64,000 nucleotides of DNA from Hyphomonas sp. (GTDB lineage: Bacteria; Pseudomonadota; Alphaproteobacteria; Caulobacterales; Hyphomonadaceae), in assembly GCF_013823385.1 (NCBI RefSeq), contig NZ_PNMA01000003.1, positions 62,001 to 126,000 on the forward strand. Direction: 5' to 3'. How positions within the stretch are numbered: the first letter of the stretch is position 1; every line of letters starts with the position of its first letter. The position numbers and the translations under genes are program-made. Positions 17,145-26,017 of the stretch are shown here, one piece after another. Under the pieces are notes generated by a model. It did not search any database, was not told the DNA's origin, and saw only the letters and a program-made list of their open reading frames with translations.

Positions 17145-18143
17145 TCAGCGCCCGTCCACAACAAGGCAGGCAGCCGGCGGCGTGCGCCCGTCGATCACTT
17201 CGGCTGCGCACAGCGCCGCAATCATATTGGTGCGGGCCAGCGCTTCCTGCGTCGAGGCGCCTGCATGCGGCGCGGCCACAACATCATGGCGCGCGATCAG
17301 CGCATCGGTGACGTGCTGTTTCGACGGGTCGCTTTCACTCTCATATACGTCGAGGCCCGCGCCCAGAATTTCGCCGTTTTCAAGCGCCGCAAGAAGCGCC
17401 TGATCATCCACAAGCCCGCCCCGCGCGGTATTGATCAGCACGGCGGAAGTCTTCATCCGGCGGAAGGTTTCTGCGTTGAACATGTGGCGCGTATCCGGGG
17501 TCAGTGGCGCGTGAACGGAGATATAGTCCGCCTCTTCCAGCAGAGTTTCAAAACCCACATGCCGTAGCCCGAAACGCTCGATATCTTCCTGCGCCAGGCG
17601 CGGCGCGCAGACCAGAATTTCGGCCTCAAACCCGCTGAGGCGCTGCGCAAGGCTCCTGCCTATGCGCCCGAACCCCACAATGCCGGCTTTCTTCCGGTAG
17701 AGTTCGGTGCCCACCAGGATCGTCCAGTTGCCGGCATTCATGGCGCGCTGGGCCTCCTGAAACCGGCGGCCGATGGAAATCATCATGCCGATCACCTGGT
17801 CGGCAACCGAGGCGTCATTGCCGCCCGCTGCAATCGCCACAACCCGCCCCAGATCTCTGGCGGCCTGAATGTCGACCTTTTCATAGCCCACCCCGCGGCG
17901 GGATATCACGGCCAGATCGGGAAGGGCCTGAAACACCTCGCGGGTGATGCGGGCATGACCGACAATCCAGCCACCAGCGCCGGCCAGCAAGGTGCGGATA
18001 TCGTCCACGTCCAGATCGCCTTCGCCCTTGCCCTCGGGCGGTTTCGCGATGGCCACCTCTATGTTCCTGTCCTGAAGAAAGGCGATGGCCGCATCATCAA
18101 AGAATTTTTGCGTGACGACCACCTTCCGGGGAGGATTGCTCAT
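17145..18143 (-). CDS. D-2-hydroxyacid dehydrogenase (NAD-dependent)
   Basis: 332-residue protein of the D-isomer-specific 2-hydroxyacid dehydrogenase family. The Rossmann motif GIVGFGRIGRSLA is near residues 152-164. The catalytic Arg is in NTARGGLVDD (near 239), the Glu in the following segment, and the His in APHAGAST near 291. It lacks the C-terminal ACT domain of long SerA, so general glyoxylate/phosphoglycerate-type or other keto-acid reduction is possible. It lies 22 nt downstream of leuD and is probably part of the same minus-strand operon. Confidence 0.86.
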   Translation of the reverse strand: MSNPPRKVVVTQKFFDDAAIAFLQDRNIEVAIAKPPEGKGEGDLDVDDIRTLLAGAGGWIVGHARITREVFQALPDLAVISRRGVGYEKVDIQAARDLGRVVAIAAGGNDASVADQVIGMMISIGRRFQEAQRAMNAGNWTILVGTELYRKKAGIVGFGRIGRSLAQRLSGFEAEILVCAPRLAQEDIERFGLRHVGFETLLEEADYISVHAPLTPDTRHMFNAETFRRMKTSAVLINTARGGLVDDQALLAALENGEILGAGLDVYESESDPSKQHVTDALIARHDVVAAPHAGASTQEALARTNMIAALCAAEVIDGRTPPAACLVVDGR

Positions 18144-18164
18144 GTCGATTGTCCTTGAATGTCT

Positions 18165-18770
18165 TCAGGCCAGCCAGGCGCGCGCGCCCAGATAGCGGGA
18201 TTGGAATGCTTCGATCTCGGCGCGCCATTGCAACGTCATCCCGACGGCGTCGAGCCCCTTAAGGAGCATGAATTTACGCCGCTGGCTGATCTCAAATCCG
18301 GCCGTGCCCGTCTCTGCCTTGATGGTCTGGGCTTCCAGATCAATCGTGATCTCCTCGCCATTCGCGGCGCATTCGGTCAGCATGCGAACGGTAGGGTCAT
18401 CCGCTTCAATGGCCAAGAGGCCATTGCGGGCGCAATTGTCAAAGAATATTCCGGCAAAGGAGGGCGCGATAATTGCCCTGATCCCGAATTGCCGCAGCCC
18501 CCAGACAGCATGTTCGCGTGATGATCCACAACCGAAATTGGCCCCGGTCACCAGAAACGCCGCCCTGGTCCAGGGCGCCTGGTTCAGCACGAAATCCGGC
18601 CGCACCGCGCCTTCTTCGTCAAACCGCAGATCATGGAACACGCCCCTCTCAAGGCCGTTCCGGTCGATGCCCTTCAGGAACGTCTTGGGCATGATGACAT
18701 CGGTATCGATATTGGCAGCGGGCAGGGCGGCGACGAAGCCAGACACCCGCGTAAACGGCTCAACGGGCAT
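18165..18770 (-). CDS. leuD: LeuD-type hydro-lyase small subunit
   Basis: About 201-residue small subunit of the isopropylmalate isomerase / aconitase-like family, with NIDTDVIMPKTFLK near residues 20-33, FGCGSSREHAVWGL near 82-95 and the IIAPSFAGIFFDN region. The start MPVEPF at 18770 is preferred over the 9-residue upstream extension because it matches the family N-terminus and overlaps the leuC stop by 11 nt. With LeuC it would interconvert hydroxy diacids by dehydration/rehydration. No leuA or leuB is adjacent and the neighbours look catabolic, so a role outside leucine synthesis, such as a methylmalate- or citramalate-type dehydratase, is quite possible. Confidence 0.85.
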   Translation of the reverse strand: MPVEPFTRVSGFVAALPAANIDTDVIMPKTFLKGIDRNGLERGVFHDLRFDEEGAVRPDFVLNQAPWTRAAFLVTGANFGCGSSREHAVWGLRQFGIRAIIAPSFAGIFFDNCARNGLLAIEADDPTVRMLTECAANGEEITIDLEAQTIKAETGTAGFEISQRRKFMLLKGLDAVGMTLQWRAEIEAFQSRYLGARAWLA

Positions 18771-20190
18771 CGCGCACCTCCAGCTTGCGAACATCACACA
18801 GATGGCCCGACACCGCTGCGGCCGCCACCATCGCCGGGCTCATCAGATGCGTCCGGCTGCCCGCGCCCTGGCGCCCTTCAAAATTCCGGTTGGTGCTGGA
18901 AGCGCAGCGTTTGCCCGGCGCAATCACGTCATCATTCATCGCAAGACACATCGAACATCCGGGCTCCCGCCATTCAAAGCCGGCCTCACGGAACACCCGG
19001 TCAAGCCCCTCCGCCTCGGCCATCCGCCGGACCTCCCTTGATCCGGGTACGACCATTGCGCTGACGCCGGGGGCGACCCTTCGGCCCTTCACTACAGCTC
19101 CGGCCGCCCGCAGGTCTTCAATCCGGGCGTTCGTGCACGAGCCGATGAAGGCGTGATCAATCCGGATGTCCTCCAGCCGCGTGCCCGGCGACAATCCCAT
19201 ATAGCCGAGCGCGCGCTCTGCATCCCGGCGCCGGGCAGGGCTCGCTTCCAGCGCAGGATCGGGAACGGCGCCTGAAATCGGCGCGGCCTGATCCGGGCTC
19301 GTGCCCCAGGTGACCATCGGTTCAATATCACCTGCATCGATCTCCGCACGCGCATCAAACACGGCGCCGGCATCCGTGCGCAGCGACCGCCAGTCTTCCA
19401 GCGCCGCTGTCAGCTGCTTTCCCTTGGGCGCGCGGGGTTTGCCCTCAAGATAGGCATAGGTCTTTGCGTCCGGCGCGATCAGCGCGCCCCGTGCCCCGCA
19501 TTCCACCGCCATATTGCAGACCGTCATCCGCCCCTCGATCGACAGTCCACGGATCGCCGGTCCGGTAAACTCCACCGCATGCCCCTGCGCGCCATCCGCC
19601 CCGATCTGGCGGATAACGGCCATGATCAGATCCTTTGCGGTCACCCCGGCCGGCAGGTCACCGCGCACGGCAATCTCCATATTGCGCAGCCGGCGGTAAA
19701 CCACCGTCTGTGTCGCCAGGAAATGCTCAATGTCCGACGTGCCGATCCCGAACCCCAGCGCTCCGAAGGCGCCATAAGTGGTCGTATGGCTGTCGCCTGC
19801 CGCGATCACGAGGCCGGGCAGGGCCAGTCCAAGCTCGGGCATCACCACATGTTCGATGCCCTGCTGGCGATGATAGAGGTCGAACAGCTCGATGCCGAAG
19901 TCCCGGCAATTCCTCACGAAATACGCCATCTGAAGATCGTCCGCCTGCGCTTGCGGTGACGCAATCTTCTCCGGCCGTGTGGAATTGACGTGGTCGATCA
20001 CGCCCAGCGCCGAGGCGGGCCGGAAAACCGGCCGCCCCGCCTCGCGCAGGCCGGTGAACGCCTGAGGGCTCGTATATTCATTGAGCACCGTGCGATCGAC
20101 GTAGAGCAGCATGTCACGCCCATCCGCATCCAGCGGCCGGACCGTGTGGCTACCCACCAGCTTGTCGTACAGGGTTCTGAGCGCCGCCAT
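18760..20190 (-). CDS. leuC: LeuC-type hydro-lyase large subunit
   Basis: 476-residue [4Fe-4S] protein. It has the cluster ligands in GSCTNARIEDL (Cys near 348) and CSMCLAMN (two Cys near 408-411), plus the GDSHTTTYGAFG motif near 132-143 that defines the 3-isopropylmalate dehydratase group. It forms the large subunit of an isomerase with the overlapping leuD product. It is the first gene of a three-gene minus-strand unit (leuC-leuD-dehydrogenase). The unit faces AtuA-DUF4387-aldolase-MFS on the plus strand, so both may belong to one degradation pathway. Confidence 0.88.
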   Translation of the reverse strand: MAALRTLYDKLVGSHTVRPLDADGRDMLLYVDRTVLNEYTSPQAFTGLREAGRPVFRPASALGVIDHVNSTRPEKIASPQAQADDLQMAYFVRNCRDFGIELFDLYHRQQGIEHVVMPELGLALPGLVIAAGDSHTTTYGAFGALGFGIGTSDIEHFLATQTVVYRRLRNMEIAVRGDLPAGVTAKDLIMAVIRQIGADGAQGHAVEFTGPAIRGLSIEGRMTVCNMAVECGARGALIAPDAKTYAYLEGKPRAPKGKQLTAALEDWRSLRTDAGAVFDARAEIDAGDIEPMVTWGTSPDQAAPISGAVPDPALEASPARRRDAERALGYMGLSPGTRLEDIRIDHAFIGSCTNARIEDLRAAGAVVKGRRVAPGVSAMVVPGSREVRRMAEAEGLDRVFREAGFEWREPGCSMCLAMNDDVIAPGKRCASSTNRNFEGRQGAGSRTHLMSPAMVAAAAVSGHLCDVRKLEVRDAR

Positions 20191-20351
20191 GAAGTCCGAT
20201 CGATAAATGCGTTTCGTGCCGCAGCTGTAGCAGCGGCAAATCCCGCGGTGGCGCGCAAAAACTGCATGAATTCATGTCTTGTCCCGCATGCCCTCACCGG
20301 CGGCTGGAACGCTGGCCCGTTTCGATTCTTCCGTGGTGCCAGAATCAGGGC

Positions 20352-20386
20352 TTGACTTGTCACCGGGAAAAGAACATTAAGAGAAC
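20352..20386 (+). promoter_or_regulatory. LexA (SOS) operator overlapping a promoter
   Basis: GAAC (20372-20375), seven bases (ATTAAGA), then GAAC (20383-20386) exactly match the alphaproteobacterial LexA box GAAC-N7-GAAC. A -35 element TTGACT (20352-20357) lies 17 nt before a possible -10 (CATTAA, 20375-20380), so the operator covers the -10, as expected for repression. The next plus-strand gene starts at 20418, 31 nt downstream. Confidence 0.75.
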
Positions 20387-20417
20387 ATTAAGTCAGCGAA
20401 CTGGGAAGGTGGCACCG

Positions 20418-20684
20418 ATGATGGATTATCCGGGTATTTCTGAAGAGTTTCGTTCCTGGATCCGGGCCGGCATTACGCGCAATGCCAAATGGCTTCTGGT
20501 GTTCTCCGATATGGTGGACTTTGTGGATTTCTGCGACTTCTGCGAGGATGACGCGGCGCTGGAGCTGGAAATCGCGGCGGATGAAGCGCATGGCGACGAG
20601 GTGCGCCTGGTGGGTGTCTACAAGCTTTGTGGCACCGAAGAAGAGATCATCGATCGCGTGCGCGGCAAATGGGCTGTGGCCTGA
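20418..20684 (+). CDS. Small acidic protein under probable LexA control
   Basis: 88-residue protein, not recognised. It is acidic and soluble, with an aromatic/Asp-rich stretch (DMVDFVDFCDFCEDDAA near residues 31-47) containing a CDFC motif. Two Cys spaced by two residues could bind metal or form a disulfide; a further Cys follows near residue 70. GGGAAGGTGG lies just upstream of ATGATG at 20418, a good ribosome binding site. It sits directly behind a LexA box and a plausible promoter, so it may be a DNA-damage-induced effector, like the small SOS division inhibitors SidA/DidA of Caulobacter, although it has no membrane segment like SidA. Confidence 0.7.
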   Translation: MMDYPGISEEFRSWIRAGITRNAKWLLVFSDMVDFVDFCDFCEDDAALELEIAADEAHGDEVRLVGVYKLCGTEEEIIDRVRGKWAVA

Positions 20685-20812
20685 AGCTCGGCGCGGGGGA
20701 TCCATCGGGAGGGAAGAGTGGCTGCGTTCGCAGCCTCTCCGGCTTGACTGCCGCAAAGTCATGTCTCTGAACAGCGGCCCAAACTGCTCACAGTCAAACA
20801 GGGCCCCTGCCT

Positions 20813-21274
20813 ATGAAACCTCCCGCCTGGCGCCAGGATCGCGCTGTCTATCCTTTCTCCTGTTCCATCCAAACCCGCTATACGGATGAAGACAGCCTCG
20901 GCCATATCAACAACATCTCGGTTGCGGCCTATTATGATGAGGCGCGGTCGAAATTCTCCCGGCATGTCTTTTCCAAGGTCGATCCGGCAGAAATGACCCG
21001 CATCGTCACCGCAGACAGCCGCGTCACCTATCTCGCCGAAGTGTTTCACAAGGAAAGCGTAGAGGTCTGCACCGGCATCCTGCGGATCGGCACAGCGTCT
21101 TACGAGATCGGCCAGGCGATGTATCAGGACGGCCGCTGCGTTGGCATCTGCACCACGATCTTCGTTCAGGCGACCCCGGAAGGCTCAAGCCCCCTGTCTG
21201 AAAGCCTCAAGGCCGCGCTGCAGGACATGTTCATCCACGCCCCGCCGGTGCTGGCTGGAGGCGTGGCAGGCTAG
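20813..21274 (+). CDS. Acyl-CoA thioesterase, 4HBT hotdog family
   Basis: 153-residue hotdog-fold protein. The 4-hydroxybenzoyl-CoA thioesterase signature is visible as TDEDSLGHINNISVAAYYDEAR near residues 24-45 (split reading: Asp, then GHINN, then YYDEAR). It hydrolyses acyl-CoA thioesters in the cytoplasm; chain preference cannot be read. It is convergent with the acetyl-CoA hydrolase/transferase gene (31 nt between stops), a second CoA-ester enzyme. Confidence 0.82.
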   Translation: MKPPAWRQDRAVYPFSCSIQTRYTDEDSLGHINNISVAAYYDEARSKFSRHVFSKVDPAEMTRIVTADSRVTYLAEVFHKESVEVCTGILRIGTASYEIGQAMYQDGRCVGICTTIFVQATPEGSSPLSESLKAALQDMFIHAPPVLAGGVAG

Positions 21275-21305
21275 GGCCTTCTGGCGCCGCCGCGCCGGCG
21301 ATCGC

Positions 21306-23165
21306 TCACCGCGTCTTCGCCAGCGCCTGCAGCACCAGCCTCTGCGTCAGCCGCTCTTTCCAACTCGCCGGCGCTTCCAGAGCCAGCCGCTCCAGGTGCG
21401 GCCGGAAAGCAGCCTGGGCGGCATTGCCGGGCCCGGCAATGAGCGCGCCCAGAATGAATCCGGCGCGCTTTATCGGCGTCGCCATCTGCGCGCTCAGATA
21501 GGCCAGCGCAGGCGCAATCTCGCGTTCGGTCTCGGTCAGCTCGGTGCCAAACGGATAAGCGGGCAGGTTTGCGGCGTGAGGCGCCAGCGCGCGGCGGAGG
21601 GTCTCCGGCGTATTCGCCCGCCAGGCGGCCGGCACCGTGAAATCCGCCGGCAGCTTCTTCGCGGCAATGGCGTCGCGGACCAACCCATCGATGAAGCGCG
21701 CATCGGTGATGGCCAGCATGGCCCGCACGCATTCTTCGTCTGTCTTCCCGCGCAGATCGGCTACGCCATATTCGGTGATGATGATGTCGCGCAGATGCCT
21801 CGGCACGGTCGTGTGGCCATAGGACCAGACGATATTGGACTCCACCTTGCCCCCCGCCTCGCGCACGGCTTTCACCAGGATGATCGACCGGGCGTCTTCC
21901 AGCTCATGCGCCTGCGCCACGAAATTGTATTGCCCGCCAACACCGCTCACCACGCGCCCATCCTCCAGCGCGTCGGAGATTACAGCGCCCAGGCAGGTCG
22001 CCTTCATGGCAATGTTGATGAAACGCGCATGGGCGCGTTCGCGGCGGCGGTTGGCCTCATCGCCGTAAAGCGCGTTCACATCCGCCACGCTCGTCATGTT
22101 GATCGCCGCCAGCAGATCCGGCCCCGCCTCGCGCAGGGCCTGATAGAAGCTCTGCGGGCCAAGATAGAACCCGCCATCAATCGTCACCGCGCTGCCCTCG
22201 CGCACGCGCCGCGTGAAGATGCCCGCGCGCAGCAGTTCCAGCATGCCTTGGGTGAACATCTCCGTGCAGCCATAGAGGCCTTCCCTGAAGGCGCCGTCGC
22301 CGCCTTCCTCCACCGGTCCGGCCGGGCCGGGCAGGGCGCTGATCGCAGCATTGAAGGCAGGCGGGTTCAAATGCCGTAGACGGACGGATTGCGCCGCCCC
22401 ATCGCCCAGCGATCCGATGCCGATCTGCAGCGTCCCGCCATCTTTCACCAGCCGCGCCGCGCGCAGGCCGATGGCATGGCTCAGCAGGTCCACCTGCGCC
22501 GCAGGCAGCCCCGCGAGGTCATAGCCGCCCCCGTCGAGCAGCAGGTCAAACTCGCTGGCAGGCACCTCGGCATCATTGATCATGAAGGGCAGGCGGTCAT
22601 TCACCTCGCCCACCACCACAAAGCTCTCCCGGCCAGCTTTCCGCTGAAGCTCGGGGATGAGGTCCAGCGTGATGTCGGTATTGCAGGAAAGGCTGTAGCG
22701 CCCCTCCTGCGCGGCGATCATCTGGCCGATCACATTGGCCCGCGCCGAAACGATGCGCCTCATCGCATGGGTATAGTTGACGCTGTTGTAGTGGCGCTGG
22801 GCATAGGCGTTGTTCAGCAGCGTGCCCGTCGCCAGGAAGAACTCCTCCACCTGCACATTGGGCGGCAGGGCGCCCCGCGCCCGGTCCACGGCATAGGTGA
22901 GGTCCGGATAGTCCCCGAACAATCGCGCCACCACCGGCCCGCCGAACTGCGCCGGCAATCCCGCCCCCAGCTTCGGGCGCACCAGCGTCAGCGCCGTATA
23001 GATCGTCAGCGTCACCGAAGGGTCGGCCTTGGCAATCTCGTAGAGGGCGTTGGTCAGGCGGTTCGCCTTGCCCAGGCCAAGGGGCAGGGCGAGGCGCACA
23101 TCCTTGCCCACCCGGTTGATCACCTCCCGCGCGCAGGCCTCGGGCGAAGTGTGGCGCCGCGTCAT
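21306..23165 (-). CDS. Acetyl-CoA hydrolase/transferase family protein
   Basis: About 620-residue protein of the acetyl-CoA hydrolase / 4-hydroxybutyrate CoA-transferase family. The N-terminal half begins MTRRHTSPEACA with a GLGKANRL segment near residue 30. The C-terminal half has ...EGGDGAFREGLYGCTEMF and the later ITEYGVADLRGKT motif typical of the family. The ATG at 23165 is chosen because GGAGAG lies six bases before it; a longer reading to 23321 would run through the TGTCC repeat array and lacks family similarity. It likely moves CoA between small carboxylates. Confidence 0.84.
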   Translation of the reverse strand: MTRRHTSPEACAREVINRVGKDVRLALPLGLGKANRLTNALYEIAKADPSVTLTIYTALTLVRPKLGAGLPAQFGGPVVARLFGDYPDLTYAVDRARGALPPNVQVEEFFLATGTLLNNAYAQRHYNSVNYTHAMRRIVSARANVIGQMIAAQEGRYSLSCNTDITLDLIPELQRKAGRESFVVVGEVNDRLPFMINDAEVPASEFDLLLDGGGYDLAGLPAAQVDLLSHAIGLRAARLVKDGGTLQIGIGSLGDGAAQSVRLRHLNPPAFNAAISALPGPAGPVEEGGDGAFREGLYGCTEMFTQGMLELLRAGIFTRRVREGSAVTIDGGFYLGPQSFYQALREAGPDLLAAINMTSVADVNALYGDEANRRRERAHARFINIAMKATCLGAVISDALEDGRVVSGVGGQYNFVAQAHELEDARSIILVKAVREAGGKVESNIVWSYGHTTVPRHLRDIIITEYGVADLRGKTDEECVRAMLAITDARFIDGLVRDAIAAKKLPADFTVPAAWRANTPETLRRALAPHAANLPAYPFGTELTETEREIAPALAYLSAQMATPIKRAGFILGALIAGPGNAAQAAFRPHLERLALEAPASWKERLTQRLVLQALAKTR

Positions 23166-23201
23166 GAGCATCTCTCCGATCTGACCCGCCCTGCGCCAGA
23201 C

Positions 23202-23268
23202 TGGCCAAGGGTGTCCTGCATCTGTCCGAAACTGTCCGGAAGTGTCCGGATTTGTCCATCGGGTGTCA
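23202..23268. repeat. Helically phased TGTCC array A
   Basis: TGTCC occurs at 23212, 23223, 23233, 23243 and 23253, followed by TGTCA at 23264: spacings 11, 10, 10, 10, 11. A one-mismatch unit (TGGCC) sits at 23202, in phase. The 5-6 bases between units differ, so these are not simple tandem copies. It lies in the 250-bp gap between the divergent acetyl-CoA hydrolase (start 23165) and nitronate monooxygenase-like (start 23417) genes. Same architecture as arrays B and C. Confidence 0.85.
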
Positions 23269-23416
23269 CAGCCTGGCAGGCAGATTACCGAAAACAGCCC
23301 GGCATTTCCGCTGGGTGACACCTTCCAAACGCCTTCCCGCCTGTGCCATGTCTCATCCGTGAAACCAAGGCGCTGCGGCCCTCAACCCCCGCTGCAGCCA
23401 GAGACAGGGGAGTGAC

Positions 23417-24385
23417 ATGGCAAAACTCAAGACACGTCTGACCGAAATGTTCGGCGTCGAAACACCCATCTGCATGGGCGGCATGACCGGCGTCGGCTAC
23501 GGCGAACTCGTTGCCGCTGTTGCAAATGCAGGGGCTCTCGGCTTCATCACGGCGCACATGTTCAAGTCCGGCGAAGAACTGCTGGCAGAGATCGAGAAGA
23601 CCAAGAAGCTCACCGACAAGCCCTTCGGCGTGAACCTCACCCTGCTGCCCTCGATCAACCCGATCCCCTATGACGAATACCGCGAAGCGATCATCCATAG
23701 CGGCGTCAAGATCGTCGAAACCGCTGGCCGCGCCCCCACCGATCACCTGCCGCGTTTCAAGGAAAACGGCGTCAAGGTCATCCACAAGTGCACCTCGGTC
23801 CGCCACGCGGTTTCTGCAGTAAACAAAGGCGTTGATGTCATCTCGATCGACGGTTTCGAATGCGCCGGCCACCCCGGTGAGGATGATGTCGGCCTGATCG
23901 TGCTGCTGCCGGCAACCGTTGACGCGGTTGACGTTCCGGTCATCGCCTCGGGCGGTATGGCCGACGGGCGCGGCCTCGCTGCTGCCATCGTGCTGGGCGC
24001 CGACGGCGTCAACATGGGCACCCGTTTCTGCGCCACCGTGGAAGCAAAGATCCATGAAAACGTGAAGAAAAAGATCGTTGAAAACAACGAGCTCGACACC
24101 GTCCTCGTTGGCCGCTCACTGCGCAACACGGCCCGCGTCGCCAAGAACGACATCTCGGTTCAGGTGGCCGAAATCCAGAAGGATCCGACCAAGACCTTCG
24201 CAGACGTGAAGGAACTGATGGCCGGTGTCCGCGGCCGTGAGAACGTGCTGCGCGACGGCGATATGGACGGCGGCATCTGGACCACCGGCCAGAGCCAGGC
24301 GCTGATCCATGACATCCCGACCTGCCAGGAACTCGTCAGCAACATCATGAAGCAGTACGAGCAGGCTCGCGCCCGCATCCTCTGA
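23417..24385 (+). CDS. Nitronate monooxygenase-family FMN enzyme
   Basis: 322-residue TIM-barrel flavoprotein of the nitronate monooxygenase / FabK-like family. Visible signatures are the N-terminal PICMGGMTGVGYGELVAAV (near residues 17-35), the GVNLTLLPS strand near 74, the DGFECAGHPGE motif with the putative catalytic His near 151-161, and the phosphate-binding VIASGGMADGRG segment near 173-184. It oxidises alkyl nitronates or acts on related substrates. It has its own upstream region (carrying array A) and a terminator immediately after. Confidence 0.85.
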   Translation: MAKLKTRLTEMFGVETPICMGGMTGVGYGELVAAVANAGALGFITAHMFKSGEELLAEIEKTKKLTDKPFGVNLTLLPSINPIPYDEYREAIIHSGVKIVETAGRAPTDHLPRFKENGVKVIHKCTSVRHAVSAVNKGVDVISIDGFECAGHPGEDDVGLIVLLPATVDAVDVPVIASGGMADGRGLAAAIVLGADGVNMGTRFCATVEAKIHENVKKKIVENNELDTVLVGRSLRNTARVAKNDISVQVAEIQKDPTKTFADVKELMAGVRGRENVLRDGDMDGGIWTTGQSQALIHDIPTCQELVSNIMKQYEQARARIL

Positions 24386-24412
24386 TCGCGGCAAGGTATT
24401 GTAATTACAAAG

Positions 24413-24447
24413 AAAGCCGGGCGTGCCTCCTGCCGCCCGGCTTTTTT
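24413..24447 (+). terminator. Rho-independent terminator after the nitronate monooxygenase-like gene
   Basis: An 8-bp GC stem (24416-24423 with 24434-24441), extended by A-T pairs at its base, is followed by six T residues (24442-24447). Confidence 0.9.
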
Positions 24448-24469
24448 GTGCCGGCTTGTAGCGGCTGTT

Positions 24470-26002
24470 TCAGTCGGCGGCCGCCGGCGTATCCGGCGCG
24501 TCCTTCAGAACCTTGAGAAGGCCTGCGGGCGAGAGCGTTTCGGTTTCGCCCTGGCCGGCCGGGCGGCGCACCACCACGCGCGCCACCGCAGGCGCCGGGC
24601 GCATCACCGGCCTCGCCGGATCATGAAACGGGTTGGCATCATACATGCCCGCAAAGGCCGGATCTGTCAGATAGCTCGGCAGGCGCGCCAGCACGGGCGC
24701 GTCGCCTGAAAGCTGCAGCAGCATTTCATGATCGGCCAGATCCAGCAGCCTTTCAGCGGGCCGGAAACCGACAATCGCCGCCATCGATTCTGCCGCCAGC
24801 ATGGTGTTGGCCCCGAAACACTGCACAGCCCGGCAATTGTTCACCATCGTCTGCCAGTCATCAGGATAGAGATTGCGAAGCTGGCTCGGATCCTGCCAGA
24901 AACTCCAGGTCTGCAGGCCATAGCCCCGCATCAGCGTCACCGCCCGGCGCAGCGGCGTGAACGTTCCCAGCTGCGCGGCCTCATCCAGCAGGAACAGCGT
25001 CGATTTCTCCGGCCGCGCATTCCGCCGCGTGATCAGCGTCATCAGCGTATGCACCCACAGGCGCAGCAGTTTCCCGTGGCTGTCCAGCATATGCGGGGGC
25101 AGCACCAGATAGATCGACAGCGGGTCGCCCCGCGTCACGGCGTCGAGTTCGAACCCGGTGGACGACAGGCTTTTCGTGATCGCTTCCCCGCGTGCCACCT
25201 CCACAATGGATTGCGCAAAGGAAAGGATCCCGCCCAGCGTGGACACCGCGCCCAGCCGCAGCATCTGCCCGATCCGGACGGCTTCGGCATTGCGCGAGCG
25301 TTCCAGTGCCCCCAGAACCGTTGTGGCGCTGGAAAGCGTGGCCGAAGGATTTTCCGCCATTTGCGAATAGATGCCCGCTTCGCCCATGGCCTGCGCCACC
25401 AGTTCGCGGACCGTTCCCAGATGCCGGCGGGCAGGGGGCAGATCGCTCACCACATGCAGTATCACCCCCAGAACAAAGGTCGCTCCGCGCTCGGACCAGT
25501 AGTCCCCATCGCTTGTGTTCCGCCCCATTCGGTTGTCGATCATCGTGGCAATGATCGCCATCGCGTCATCAACCAGTGTCGGGCTTGCCGTGTCCAGCAG
25601 ATCCAGCGGGTTGATCGGCGTAGAGGGCAGGCCGGTCACGCCAATCGGGTCGACGATGGCCACAGTATGGCCAAGCTCCTTGCGGCGCCGGGCGGTAATC
25701 AGCGCGTTTTCTCCCTTGGGATCGATCACGATCAGCGGCCCGTCAAACCGCAGAAGCGCGGGGATGATACAGCCGACCCCTTTGCCTGCGCCGGTCGGCG
25801 CAATGGTCATCAGATGCCCCTCCATCTCCATCAGGATCGGGTCAATGAAGCCTGTCGCCGGTGTGCGTTCGGGATCGCCAAAAGAAAATCCTATGGGGGT
25901 CTTCTTGTGTTCAAGTTCCATCGACCAGCCGACAAGCAGGCGGTTGCCCCCGAGCTCTGATGGCAGTTCGAGTTTCGATTGAATGGGTACTAGGTCCAGC
26001 AT
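24470..26002 (-). CDS. Orphan VirD4/TraG-like coupling ATPase
   Basis: 510-residue AAA-type ATPase of the type IV secretion coupling-protein family. Walker A is APTGAGKG (near residues 68-75), Walker B LFLLDEAAQLG (near 343-353), and the family segment VIDPKGENA lies near 92-100. Unlike VirD4 and TraD, no N-terminal membrane helices are evident and no relaxase, pilus or VirB genes are nearby. It starts 15 nt after an unknown gene with which it probably forms an operon. It could be a remnant of a conjugative element or a domesticated DNA or protein pump. Confidence 0.82.
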   Translation of the reverse strand: MLDLVPIQSKLELPSELGGNRLLVGWSMELEHKKTPIGFSFGDPERTPATGFIDPILMEMEGHLMTIAPTGAGKGVGCIIPALLRFDGPLIVIDPKGENALITARRRKELGHTVAIVDPIGVTGLPSTPINPLDLLDTASPTLVDDAMAIIATMIDNRMGRNTSDGDYWSERGATFVLGVILHVVSDLPPARRHLGTVRELVAQAMGEAGIYSQMAENPSATLSSATTVLGALERSRNAEAVRIGQMLRLGAVSTLGGILSFAQSIVEVARGEAITKSLSSTGFELDAVTRGDPLSIYLVLPPHMLDSHGKLLRLWVHTLMTLITRRNARPEKSTLFLLDEAAQLGTFTPLRRAVTLMRGYGLQTWSFWQDPSQLRNLYPDDWQTMVNNCRAVQCFGANTMLAAESMAAIVGFRPAERLLDLADHEMLLQLSGDAPVLARLPSYLTDPAFAGMYDANPFHDPARPVMRPAPAVARVVVRRPAGQGETETLSPAGLLKVLKDAPDTPAAAD

Positions 26003-26017
26003 GTTTCCCCCCCAGGG

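Noticed and set aside
18141-18166. TGTCG/TGTCC/TGTCT cluster between leuD and the dehydrogenase gene
   Set aside because: Only three units, with spacing 7 then 10, so not helically phased.
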